Below are positions 1-10,639 of a stretch of 64,000 bases of DNA, piece by piece. The notes under the pieces were generated by a model. The model searched no databases, was not told the origin of the DNA, and worked only from the letters and a program-made list of their open reading frames with translations. Origin of the DNA: Exophiala sp. HKRS030 (Eukaryota > Ascomycota > Eurotiomycetes > Chaetothyriales > Herpotrichiellaceae); the NCBI GenBank assembly GCA_023897205.1, contig JAHWDD010000005.1:62001-126000 (forward strand), given 5' to 3'. A program made the translations under genes and the position numbers. The number at the start of each line of letters is the position of its first letter. Within the stretch, counting starts at the first letter, position 1.

Positions 1-1095
1 CGAGGACAGCCTGTCGCAGCAGACACACCCCTGGGATACACAGGCGGCCAAACGCCGTCGGCGGCGTCTGTCGCAGGAGGCTCCGTCGACGACACGGCAG
101 GATCTCAGAATGGTCTCGACACGTCGAGTCTGTCTCTCTCTTCGTTCCAGGCGAAATACACGTCGGAGGACAACGAGTCCTTCAACGCTCTGTTGGACAA
201 ACAGAATTTGAAACAGAGACAGAAACACGCATACCTGTGGACACAAGACCAACGGATGCCGTCGACGCGACTCCTCGAGCACCGGGCACGAGAACAGCGT
301 CTTGTGACTGCCCATGACAAATCCTCTGCCTCCACGGGCAAGGAATTGGCATTGCACACCGGAGCCACCGACGCACGACCGGCCAAACCCGATTCATGGA
401 CTATAAAACGACCCGACAATACATTCATGTTCCACGCCTCTTCGGTCGACGAAGACGGACTCCAGACGGTCCAGGAAGTCCGCGAACAGAATTCCAAAGC
501 CGGGCCCAAACAGGTGGTGTATACGAATACACGGTTCCCACCGGTACAGTACGCGGACGACCCGGGCCCCGTCCCTGCCAGTCCGAGTCTGAACACGGAC
601 ATTGTCGACAGACGTGGTCGCCTGGCCGATACCGACACGAACGCCGGCGGCGGCACCGAGTACGCGGGGGGTGAGACGCCTCGTGTCAACGGATACGCCT
701 TCGTCGACGAGGACGAACCCGAAAACATTGCATCCACGCCCGCGGCGGGGCCGAGTTATCGAGATCTCCTGGCCGGACAGGTCGCGGACCCGACCCCGAA
801 CCCGTTCAAGATCAACGAGATACGGAGACGAGAGGACCTCCATTATCGCATGGTGGAGAGGGTGGCACGACGGAAGAGGGACAAGGACAGACAGACCACC
901 GTACGTCCAGGGGAAGGGACGAGTGGGGGCAAATCGTCGGGCAACATGACGCCCGCTGCCAGACGGTTGATGGAAAAATTGGGAGGGCGGGCGCCGGTGC
1001 GTGGCGGCGCATCCGGTACGAGTTCGAGCACGCCAGAGTCCAAGGAGATGTGGACGCCATTGAGGACGCCGCGAAGAAGTGACTTGAAACGCTGA
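1..1095 (+). CDS. es2: Es2/DGCR14-family nuclear splicing-associated protein, C-terminal part
   Basis: The 5' end lies outside the window; frame 1 is open from the first base to a TGA at 1093-1095, giving about 364 residues. Es2 (human DGCR14/ESS2, fission yeast Bis1) is a nuclear protein linked to the spliceosomal C complex. Family hallmarks are visible: the block reading FQAKYTSEDNESF near visible residues 48-60, a later YAFVDEDEPE block that corresponds to the family's 'FV..P.P' region, FKINEIRRREDLHYR, and the C-terminal TPAARRLMEKLG motif followed by a basic Thr-Pro-rich tail. The middle is low-complexity and rich in Pro, Thr and Asp, as is usual for these proteins. The gene converges on the mid1 gene. 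The family assignment is by motif recognition and is fairly secure; the missing N-terminus would carry the rest of the conserved region. Confidence 0.8.
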   Translation, partial: RGQPVAADTPLGYTGGQTPSAASVAGGSVDDTAGSQNGLDTSSLSLSSFQAKYTSEDNESFNALLDKQNLKQRQKHAYLWTQDQRMPSTRLLEHRAREQRLVTAHDKSSASTGKELALHTGATDARPAKPDSWTIKRPDNTFMFHASSVDEDGLQTVQEVREQNSKAGPKQVVYTNTRFPPVQYADDPGPVPASPSLNTDIVDRRGRLADTDTNAGGGTEYAGGETPRVNGYAFVDEDEPENIASTPAAGPSYRDLLAGQVADPTPNPFKINEIRRREDLHYRMVERVARRKRDKDRQTTVRPGEGTSGGKSSGNMTPAARRLMEKLGGRAPVRGGASGTSSSTPESKEMWTPLRTPRRSDLKR

Positions 1096-1461
1096 AGCAA
1101 GCGGTGTGGTCCTTACTGGATCAACTACACTGGTTGTCTGCTCAGTCCCGGCATGAACTAGGGAGAACTCCTATAGGTTTTATATTAAGAAGCACCTGTT
1201 AGGATGACACAGAGATCTATCAATTTGCCTGTTGTTACACATCTATAAACACGGTACTCCGTATCACGCATGACGATCCACCGTCGTCCCGAACGAACGC
1301 CTTCGCCCTCATATGATATTAATATTTCAAAAAGTCCAGCAAACACCCTCCACGCAAGTCCCACGACAGGACCACCTTTCAAGATCGAGTGTTCGCTTTT
1401 TTGATTCAATGGTGATTTTTTTTCGTCTTCATAATTGCCTCCCTCGACGATAAAAATTTGG
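1096..1461. other. Convergent 3' spacer between es2 and mid1
   Basis: This 366-base spacer lies between two stop codons facing each other and should hold both 3' UTRs and polyadenylation sites. It is AT-rich around 1310-1450. It carries one exact TACTCCGTA motif at 1255-1263 (see findings). No further gene is supported here. Confidence 0.6.
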
Positions 1462-3351
1462 CTAGAACGCATGCATGACTAAAAGTGACATTGTCAGCAA
1501 CACCACGGTGTTGATAAACGACGGCGCAAGGGACCGTGCGTCGCTCAGATAATAGGCAGCGCCGAGGTAACTGCACGTGATGATGCCCGAGTTGTTGCTT
1601 CGGACCCCGTAACTGTTTTCTAGACCTTCGCCCTTCGAAGGACAAGCGAAGCTCAAGCTCGCCGGGCAGCTCTGCACCAGGTCGTAGCACAGATCCTGGC
1701 AGGGCAAAACCTCCTTGTAAGGGCCGGGTCGGATGGTCTCATCGATGATGGCGTTTCTCGACGAGTTGGTCGCCACGGACGTCAACAGCTGTTGGTTGCC
1801 GTTCAGTTGGGCGGTGGAGATGCTGGATCCGTTCACAAACGGCTGGCCTAGATTCCGAGGCATCAACCACGCGTCGTTGTTCGAGTAGTCGGCACACCGG
1901 GGGATGGTGACGGCGCAGAGCCATTGCTTGTACGCCCGCGCGCAGTCGTCGCAGTTGCGTGCGAGAGAGTACTGCGCGCTCGAGGAGGTGTTGCAGGGGA
2001 TTTGTTGGAGAGAGTAATTGAAGTATTGGTACATCTGGGCGGCGTACGAGTCGTACAGAGCCGCGAGGTCCGGAAGACCGGTAGAGGGAGGGTACTTGTC
2101 GGGGTTCGAGGGGACTGCGTATGCGACTTCAGAACAAAATGTGAGGTTATACATCAGAGCACAATTGTTTTCCGTCTTTGTCTGAAAGTCAATGGCTTTC
2201 CAGACAGTCCCGCCGCCGCCGACCACGCCGTTGCCCGAGGCTGTAGAGTTGCCGACCATCGCCAGCATGCCCCAGTATTTCGAAGTTGCGTTCAGCCCGT
2301 TCAGGTAGAATTGTTCCTTTGGCTTTCCTCCCAGGCCTCTGTTGGTCATCTGGGCAACATTTTGATTCGAGATGCCTTGGATATTTGCAGCGATTCGGGC
2401 ATTGTTCTTGAGGCCACAGTACGAGTTCCTCAGTCCCAGGATGGTGGTCTCGTTTTGGTTTGCGGCAAAGACTCCCCACGGTGGGTTAAGTTTCATCCAG
2501 TCCTGATATATGGTAGAATTCGAGTCGGCTTCCGTGGTGTCGTTTGTGATCAGAAGCGCTGCATGATTGTCTCCATCGACGAAGTATAGATTGGTCGTAT
2601 CTCTGTAATTGTGGAATGGCGCATCATTGGAAGCAGCCACTTCGTAATTCCAGATACCTTCAAAATCTGTACTGTTTGGAGCGGAGACTCCGATGTAGAC
2701 GTCACTGTCAGCATCGCCCTCGAACAGAGCATAACCTTCGTCCGCATCGATGGTATGTTGGTCCGGATCATTTACATCTGGGCCCGGCTTTTGATTTGAC
2801 GCAGATAAGGATATGTACATGGTCAATTGTGGAGATATGACATCGGCAGAGGTATTGTTGGTGTTGTTTGATGAAGGCTGCAGGCAAGTGTTCAGGGACA
2901 CGTATATCCTGTTTCCAGTTTGACGTTCCTTGAGTTCAGGCACATCGACTTCGAGGTCCCTCTTTTCCAAGTCGTCTCCAGGAAGACCCGTTCCCACCGC
3001 ACCGTGAGGGCCATTGACAGCATCGCTAGGGAAGACCCAGTTTTGAGTCTGACCCAGGTTGATGTTACTGTTCTGGGGCGCATTATTTGCAAGGGCTGAC
3101 ACTCCTGCTTCGGCACGACCAGAAATATGAACCTTCTCTTCCGTGTCGTCGTCCTCATACAACTCGTCCCCGTCCTTTGATATCACATAGTGGTTATGGT
3201 CTTCGAAGTGTGTTCTAGAGTCGAGCTCTAGGGCATATGCAAATTGTGGCTTTGAGAGAGTGAGATAGAGGAGGAGTAAGAGGACGGCGGATGCTGTAAG
3301 CGAGGCTGCGAATCTCGATTGAAGAGGACTGAGTTTTGGAAGAACAGGCAT
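1462..3351 (-). CDS. mid1: Mid1-type stretch-activated calcium channel regulatory subunit
   Basis: A single 629-residue frame starting at the ATG at 3351. Mid1 is the partner of the Cch1 voltage-gated-like calcium channel at the plasma membrane and supports calcium entry under mating, wall and ER stress. What the sequence shows: a hydrophobic N-terminal signal/membrane segment at about residues 15-38, many N-glycosylation sites (several NNT, NTS and NST motifs), and a Cys-rich C-terminal third with the CARAYKQWLC, PRCADY and PCQDLCYDLVQSCP blocks typical of fungal Mid1. The last about 20 residues are hydrophobic, consistent with membrane or GPI attachment. The length is close to fungal homologues. 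Transcription is divergent from the RING-finger gene. No intron is needed. Confidence 0.9.
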   Translation of the reverse strand: MPVLPKLSPLQSRFAASLTASAVLLLLLYLTLSKPQFAYALELDSRTHFEDHNHYVISKDGDELYEDDDTEEKVHISGRAEAGVSALANNAPQNSNINLGQTQNWVFPSDAVNGPHGAVGTGLPGDDLEKRDLEVDVPELKERQTGNRIYVSLNTCLQPSSNNTNNTSADVISPQLTMYISLSASNQKPGPDVNDPDQHTIDADEGYALFEGDADSDVYIGVSAPNSTDFEGIWNYEVAASNDAPFHNYRDTTNLYFVDGDNHAALLITNDTTEADSNSTIYQDWMKLNPPWGVFAANQNETTILGLRNSYCGLKNNARIAANIQGISNQNVAQMTNRGLGGKPKEQFYLNGLNATSKYWGMLAMVGNSTASGNGVVGGGGTVWKAIDFQTKTENNCALMYNLTFCSEVAYAVPSNPDKYPPSTGLPDLAALYDSYAAQMYQYFNYSLQQIPCNTSSSAQYSLARNCDDCARAYKQWLCAVTIPRCADYSNNDAWLMPRNLGQPFVNGSSISTAQLNGNQQLLTSVATNSSRNAIIDETIRPGPYKEVLPCQDLCYDLVQSCPASLSFACPSKGEGLENSYGVRSNNSGIITCSYLGAAYYLSDARSLAPSFINTVVLLTMSLLVMHAF

Positions 3352-3765
3352 GATGAAGACCAGCTTCAGACGAATATCATTGCGCGAGTGTATTTATGGT
3401 GATGACTACCACTCCAACATGGTGTATGATAATGAAGTCGACGTCTGTGGATTTGAAGGGGCCAACATTTGTTCTACTGCAGAAGTGATTGCGTCGCGTA
3501 TCCATTCAGCCTCGTCATTGTCAGCCTTGCAGGTCCCCCACACACCTCAGATCACATCTTCCCTACATTCATACCAACATCGTCTCTTATCTTCTTTGAC
3601 CACGAATATCATATGCACTTCTTTGCCGTGTGGATGTGACCGCTGTGTGACTCATGAATGGCTTGAATATCTGAGACCAAATGCGGAACTTCTGTGCTAG
3701 ATACTTCAAGTCGATATAAGCCAACCTCGATCCACACTGATCCGTTCGAGCCGGGAATCATCGAA
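3352..3765. promoter_or_regulatory. Divergent promoter region of mid1 and the RING-finger gene
   Basis: About 414 bases separate the start codon of mid1 (-) from the first likely ATG of the RING-finger gene (+), so both promoters must sit here unless the latter has an upstream untranslated exon. No TATA box or known factor site stands out. Confidence 0.45.
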
Positions 3766-5432
3766 ATGAATAGCATTTGCGAACACAAGGAGCAGATTGG
3801 TTGTGCCTTGACAGCGTTGCCGAGATGCTGCTCTTGCGCCGACAAGAGACCCGTCGCAACTGCTTATCCTATTTACGTCGATGGCAAAGGCATGAAACTC
3901 CAGGGAAAGCGCTGGCAACGTTACTGCTGGAAGTGCCGTGGTAGGCATGAATTCCTTACCTTTACTCTCTTGTGTTTCCATTTCTTTATTCCATCCCACT
4001 CTAAGTCACTCGCTCTCTTAACTATTAGTCACTCGCTGATTGACATATTGTTAATTTGGCATCAGATTATTGGAATTTTATATCAGAAAGTTCATCGCCT
4101 CGCTCGCTACTTGGCACTTCCGATATTTCGGAATTACACGTGCATACTGAATTTAGCACTTCCAATACAAACAACATGAGTCAGAACCCGTCTGGAGACC
4201 ATAATGAGCACTCAAATAGACGCACCAGAAACCGACATGCCTACAGAAGCAACTTCCACGGGCATCCGGACCGGGCAAACCCCAATCATCAAGACACAGG
4301 CACCAGAGCTACTAGCTATCTTGCAATGCTACCAGGATCTTCACATTACGATATCAACACGGGGACAGATCAGCTTTATCATTGGAACGCCAACTATGCT
4401 CAGAATGCATATGGCAATCTTCCAGGGCAGTCAGATATGCCCCTCCAAGGTCAAAATGCCGCAGCCCAGGTTGGTATAACCAGTCAAAGAAGCATCCAAG
4501 GGACCATCCCGCAGATTTTTCAAAATTCCCTGGCTCATCTTGGCTTGACCCCAGCAACAACTGAAAATACTCACCCGGGTTTGCCTACAAACCGGCACTT
4601 CAACAGTGAAATCACCTCTCGACATCAACCGCTCTATACTGGGCATAATCAATCAGCACCCTCTCATCGACAGTCTCAACAGCATATGACTAACCCGTTT
4701 GGGACGAGGGAGGAGCTCGAGGCCGACGATTATCAAAGCCCATTGACAGCCATGTTCGGCCGTTTTGAGAGGATACGAGAGGCTCGTGAAGCTCAGCATG
4801 CTGCGCAATCACAGAGGCAAAATGGCGGCTCAACTGATACATCCGTTTTGACTGCCTCCGGTCAAAGACCAATTCATGTCCGCTCGGAGCCTCGTAGGAG
4901 GAGAAGACTACCGCGTCAGTCGTCGAATAGCGGGCCAACTTCTGGAGGACTTTGGACCTCTGACCAGTTCCAGGAGTGGTTTCACACCCGCACAACTAAT
5001 CAAAACACAACTGCAAATGACCTGACTTCGATACATCTGGATGCTACAGATGACGAAGCTAGCGACTCTAGTCCAAATCCGATTGATCAGCAACAACGAG
5101 GTGATGTCGTTAGTCTTGAGGACTTGGATGTCAACATTGCGTGTCAAATTTGCAAAGAGCAGAAGATGGACACTCTTCTGGAACCATGTATGCATCTGGC
5201 CATTTGCCATTGGTGCTCCGACCTGAGCCGCGAGATGAGCCGCAGACCAGGCGTCGGCTGGCGATGTCCTATCTGTAGAGCCAAGGTTCGTAGGTGCAGA
5301 AAGGTGTTTCTAATCACCAGTGAGAAACATGGGCAGGATGAGCAAGACGCTCCGAAAGAGCCAAAAGACAACGAGGACTCAAAAGAGAAGCGTGAGTCGA
5401 ACGCGAACGAGGATGCAGTGATGGCTCTATGA
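3766..5432 (+). CDS. RING-finger (C3HC4) protein with an N-terminal Cys-pair module; probable E3 ubiquitin ligase
   Basis: Two exons, 3766-3940 and 4066-5432, joined by an intron (GTAGGC donor, CTGAT branch region, ATCAG acceptor) that keeps phase: 513 residues. The first exon encodes a short Cys-containing module with C-x-C followed 29 residues later by C-x2-C, which may bind zinc. A long Ser/Asn/Gln-rich, probably disordered middle follows. Near residues 417-462 is a C3HC4 RING: CQIC, then C-x-H-x3-C-x2-C, then CPIC. The tail is acidic and charged. RING proteins of this kind recruit E2 enzymes for ubiquitination; the substrate is unknown. The exon 2 frame has no ATG start of its own, which supports the splice. 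An upstream exon cannot be excluded because the frame is open before the ATG at 3766. Confidence 0.7.
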
Positions 5433-8400
5433 GTTACAACGAACCAAGTTCCACGTTGTCTTTGATCAACAAGGAACCTCCCACTGATGTGAACTACGTA
5501 TTGGTCAGGAAGTCTGTTGAATTCGGTTATGTTTGCGGATGCAAAGTTTGCAAAATTGTTCAGTGATTAAAGCCATAGACAGTTGCAAACCAAAACAATA
5601 AGCATACCGCCATTTGTTGGATAAGCATACGGATGATCTCCTTTTCGCATCCTGCCTCGGATGATTTTGTTTTGGAAGTGTAGACCGCTTGGCTCTAGTA
5701 TGAAGCTGTACGTGTTGTAACACACGACAATGTGGGAGTATGATATGGGCTCTCAAGCACGTTCAGACTGATATCCTTTGTGTCTTGCATCGGCAGTATC
5801 TGATCGAGCCTTGTAACTGCAACTCATTGAAGGAATGGTTCGAGCCGGTGAAGCAATCGCCTCTGAGTGAGCAGCGGAAAGAAAAGAGAGGCGGCGGCCG
5901 AACTAACCAGACTCCTTTGTTCTGCAAATCTCAACAGTGAGAAAATTCATGTTAGGTGGTAGTGCATTGCAAAAACTCAACCGCCTTTCGACACCATGGT
6001 GGAATAGGGGGGGTCACGAATGAGAGGAAAGGCTCCGTGTGTGCCATACAGCACGCGTTGGATGCAGGTTAATGATTCGCAATGTTGGTGTTGCCTTTTC
6101 GAGTCGAACAACTCGACATTCTGTCTTTGCAGGAGCACAATGAAGTCAAGGGGAAAGGCCGAGAGGATACGAGGCCGAGGCAGAATTGCCAACAGACAGA
6201 GTTGGGCGCGGCTGTACCTAGTAAAGTGCACGGTGAACTTCGACCCGACGATGACGCTTACACTACTCTGTAGGCGTCCAAGGGGTCCAAACAGGGTATG
6301 TGAGACTTGCGACCGATGCCTGAAGTGCCCAAGTGGGCGGTCAGAAGTGGAAAGGAAACTATGCGCACCGGACAAAAAAGTGACATGTAGATTCCGAGAA
6401 AGTTTGTAAAACGCCGTAGGACCACTCAGTTCCCTGTGATACAAAGAAAAAAAAGGCAAACTCTTGCATATGTTACAATGCCCGTATCGAGCCAGCAACA
6501 TCGTCAAACTCTTCCAATCGATGGATCGTGAGAATGGAGATGAAACAGGCTTCAGTAATCTTCAAGGAAGGCATTCTGCATGGGTAAAGAGCCGGTTTGC
6601 GGTTTTGTTTCGCCGGGGAACGTACGGGAATTGGGTCCACTAAAGTCAACTAAAAATCCTTACCTTGATAAGTTGGTCCGACGACCTCTCCACACTCGCT
6701 TTGAGAAACTCCGTGCCAACAACATTGGAAGATAAAGTGAGGCAGACACCGTACTACCGGAACAAGTTGACCAGTGCCTATCAAGGTTAGCATATCGAAA
6801 TTGCCTAAGCCATGCTGCGATGGGAGTGTATAAAAGTTGGATGAAGTCTGCTCCATTTTGTGAGCGGTGAGGCGTCTTCGCAAGGCCCTTTTCCAATCAT
6901 GGTGGAAGGCAACTTCGCATCACCGTCGGTACTTGTCTTTGAGGCTGCATACGAGGCTTACCGCTTCAAATGTTCCGATGAGAACCACTTTTTGCCCACC
7001 AGACTTCGGACGTGGCTGTTTGCAATACCTTTGACAAGCGTTCCCACAATTGTTTTCAATGATTAGTGCCGTTGCCTTCGCGTAAAGTTGTCGATGAAGT
7101 CTGATCACTTCATTTGCCCAAAGTATTGGATGCCCGATAGTCTTGGAACGAGGTGCCACAAGTCAACTAATCTTCGGGCTCGAGGCAACCTCGACAGGTT
7201 CGGCGACCACTTGAAATTGGTGGCGGCATTGATTTGGGTCCAGTACGAGTGGGTGGCGTGGGATATGACCGCTGATTGCGAAGTTTGAGTTGACAATGGT
7301 TGTCGAATGGTTTTGCTTCTCGCCACTCTCAACAATCAAGTGATACCCGTACTCATACGAGTATGGTCACATGTGACAAGGACAAGTGGCGCCCACTGCC
7401 AATAAGACCCCTTTGCCAAAGCCAGAGATGTTTCTTCGGCATGAGAAAGTTGATCAAGAAGGATCTCTGCTGAAGATAAGCTGGCACAGGGTAAGCTTAT
7501 CGTCGTAAAACATCCCCAGTCAGGTCCAACAAGACTCAAAGGAAAACTAACATCCGTATTGCTCAATCGCCTTCTGGTGGTCCCGAAGTTATCACAAAAA
7601 GACATATGAATGTGCTATTATCCCGTGCATTCAAATCCGATCCATAATTTCTGAGTTCTTGCTCATAAACAACTTGGCTGGCTCGCCACGCAGCAGTTGT
7701 CAATGCTTGTGGCAATGAACGTAAAGGTGGCAAGATCTGAGCCACCAATGAGTACCCCCAAAGGCGGTCTACGCCACAACTCCATTTCAGTTGTTGGCTC
7801 GCCATGGGCTGGCTGAAGGGCGCTGGTTCCCTTAAGATACGTAGTGGATTGACATACAGTATGATCTTCAACTAGACATGACTAAGCCAAAGGAGATTCG
7901 CTGGCTTGTGGCAGACTGCAATGCCGAGATCAATGGTAATGCTGCGATCCTCGTCTGAAAGCCGAGATGTACGGTATCAGAAACATTGTAAACTCATCGA
8001 GGGTATGAGACGATCTCGAATTGAACTTGGACAGCTGAACAGCATCGTGCGGCTGAAATAGTGGCAAGGGTGGCGCTTCGGTCTCGCCGTGGACATCTTC
8101 TGCGATCTAGTCATTTCGTGTCTGGGGCTTTGGAGAACACCAAGCAATGAATGACATACGTCTGAAATATGAAAGTAGCCTTCTCAACAAACTTGCAGCA
8201 GTAATTCGTAGTCAAGAAAGAGATCTTCGCACAGCCTGAAATGCATCCAGGTCTAATATGGCAATCACCGCATGCGCAGTCGGCAAGGATAAACTGATAA
8301 TCCGCCACACCACAAACCGATGTAACGATCCGGCACGGAAGCGGCAAAGCGGCACGAGCCACACTTTAGCGCCACAACGCCGTTTGTGGCGCTTCAGTGC

Positions 8401-10072
8401 TCTCAATTTCAACTTCAAGTCAACCTCAGTCCATGATCATATCAACAGAAATTAGACCATACCACGATGCCTCATCTCTTCTGTATCTATACTAAATAAT
8501 GCAGCCTATTGCTATGAACCTTCATCGGTAACCTGTCCAAATATACCCAGAAGCCTGCGGTCTACATCAGCGGGTACAGTCGCACTTTGCCTAGCCATTG
8601 CCCGTTGCCCTCAACTATCGCACAGAGACTGCTTTCTGCGATTGACACCTTTGTCGCAACAGCCACAACAGCCTTCACATTCATAAGACTTGCTTGATTT
8701 CTGATCTTGGCGTTGCCTCAAGAAGACAAGTCATGTCGGCCGGAACATCATGGTCCCAGCTACAAAGCTTTTCTTTCCACTCTTTCCACGGGCCCATGTG
8801 AAGAGGGACTCTGTCAATGGAAAACCATCCTTATGTACCGAGGCTGCTCTATGTTTGTTGACTTCTGGAAGTTAGGTTCTGATGAAGTGTCACGTGAGTT
8901 GGGCTTTTAACCTGATCGCTAAGAGTTAATTGCAGCTTCATGGCGTTCGGGTTTCGTGTTGGGGACCAGCCCTCTCACTCTCGCAGCAGTGCACTCTTCC
9001 TGAGACGGCTGTCAAGAATGAGCCTAAAAGCATATACTCCACGATAGGAACATATCACCGGCGTCTGCAGAGTCGCTCATACCACATTTGACCACATACC
9101 AACCGACATTATTTCTCCGCCGCCAGCGATTGCCGAGCCGATCATTTCTTTCTTCTCGGTATCATTTCACGCCGCTGCGGGGATGCAACACCGCCAATTT
9201 TTGGACGACCATCTGGATGAGTATTCTCCTTCCGATATGGTAGGTCTCGGTCACATGACAGCACCAGACGTCTTATCATCAACGGACTCTGATGTCCCAT
9301 CGGGATGGAAACAAACCCCAATGGACGAGAACTTCGGCACTCGACCATGCTGCCTGACTCGACCGATACGCCCTGTCATCTGATAGTGTCCAGGACACTT
9401 TCTTCCAACTCCTTCAGCCTTGTTACATACCATTCGACGCTTCGGTCTCCGTCCATACCTTCCAGCTAACGAGCAATCCCTAGATGACGAAAGGCATCAA
9501 TGCGCAACGGGGATCACCTTCAGACTCCACGGCCAGCTTCCTTGCAATAGCTGTACAGCTGCTCTGTCCCAAAATCCCTCATGTGACGGCACATGGCCAT
9601 TCTTACGAGCAAATGGAGGCACAGGGATCGGAAAACGGAACACCAAGGACGCAGCAGCCCCGAAAAGGTGCTAGCTCCATCACGTGTGATGTACTCCTCT
9701 TCAATCAGAGAGCAGCATTACACGTGACTGGGATTTAGCTCCCTACATGATTGGCTCCGCGTCTTCTAGCGGCATCGGCAATTGCACGCCATTGGTCGAT
9801 CGGGCCTTGAGTATTGCCTGGCCGTCTGATTTCAGGGTATTCCCATCGCCCACCTCCCTCCCCCCTTCTCCTTCTCCATCGTCTACCAAGCAGATATTAT
9901 GTTCTGATATCACCACTATATTGCCCTTTCTTTCCCACATCTACCACACTCGAGGTTTCATCACGGTTCGAATTCCCAGACGCTCGGCAGCCCATCATTA
10001 CAAGTCTCTTCCCCCCGACTACCCGGTATCAATCCTCCTGTCACATCAGGAGACCGAGTCACATATCTCATC
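5433..10072. other. Gene-poor interval
   Basis: About 4.6 kb with no frame I can defend as a gene. The longest open frames (for example 5977-6507 on the minus strand) have no recognisable domain and uneven composition. Signals noted: a well-formed 42-base intron shape at 8894-8935 preceded by an open frame from about 8707; a 12-base perfect palindrome at 7366-7377; and CACGTG hexamers at 8892-8897, 9683-9688 and 9722-9727. Base composition is similar to the neighbours, so there is no sign of RIP-type AT conversion. The stretch could be long regulatory DNA, a non-coding transcript region or decayed genes. Confidence 0.5.
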
Positions 10073-10639
10073 ATGTCTCTGGGCTCTCATACGACAACCC
10101 TGGCCAGAGTGAGCAGAGAACAGTCCGTCTTCCATCCCAATGCACAAGGGGTTTGTTGCTGTTGCTGACGATGTTGACAACAAAGGCGACGGCAGATTCC
10201 GTTGACGTCCTTCACTCTGTTGACAGTGCCCGAGGATTCCATGCTGTCACACTACCTCAAGAAGGTCGACACCATCGATGTCAGCATGATGGAGAGGTCT
10301 CTCCGGTCCGAAGGCAAGGCTTGGCCCGTCCGGCCCGCAGAAGACTCGCTCCCGTCACCGCCAGACAGTCAATCATCTTCCCACGATGATGTGTCTCGGC
10401 CCAGGGAGGGTGACGCCGTTGCACGGCTGGAACTCGACCTCGACAAGTTCATGGGCTCGATCACCGCGTCCGACTCTCCGGACGCTGTCATCAAAACCAT
10501 CGCCAGGTCAAAATCTTCCATGCTTTGTTCTTGCCGCTCGGCCGCTTGAATCGGCCCAACCTTTTTCAGGTGTGTGAATGGGACGAACAAGACGTCGAGA
10601 TTGCCCCCACACAGGCTAAGCGTCCATGTCGAAACCTAA
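10073..10639 (+). CDS. Possible small intron-containing gene of unknown function
   Basis: Tentative model: exon 1 at 10073-10150, a 45-base intron (GTTTGT donor, TGCTGAC branch, GGCAG acceptor), exon 2 at 10196-10506, then a second intron (GTCAAA donor, TTTTTCAG acceptor) and a short last exon 10570-10639. Exon 2 has coding-like composition, with the string HYLKKVDTIDVSMMERSL and an acidic, Ser/Pro-rich middle, then ARLELDLDKFMGSI. No family is recognised. If the second intron is not removed, the frame ends at 10549. An alternative last-exon frame, reading VCEWDEQDVEIAP and ending near 10707, also looks protein-like but does not match the phase. The first donor could instead be the GTGAGC at 10109. 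Treat the exact structure as uncertain. Confidence 0.35.

Noticed and set aside
5977..6507. 176-codon frame on the minus strand
   Set aside because: No start context, domain, splice signal or biased codon use; the opposite strand has an equally long frame.
9965..9976. GGTTCGAATTCC, resembling a tRNA B box
   Set aside because: No A box at the right distance upstream and no cloverleaf can be drawn around it.
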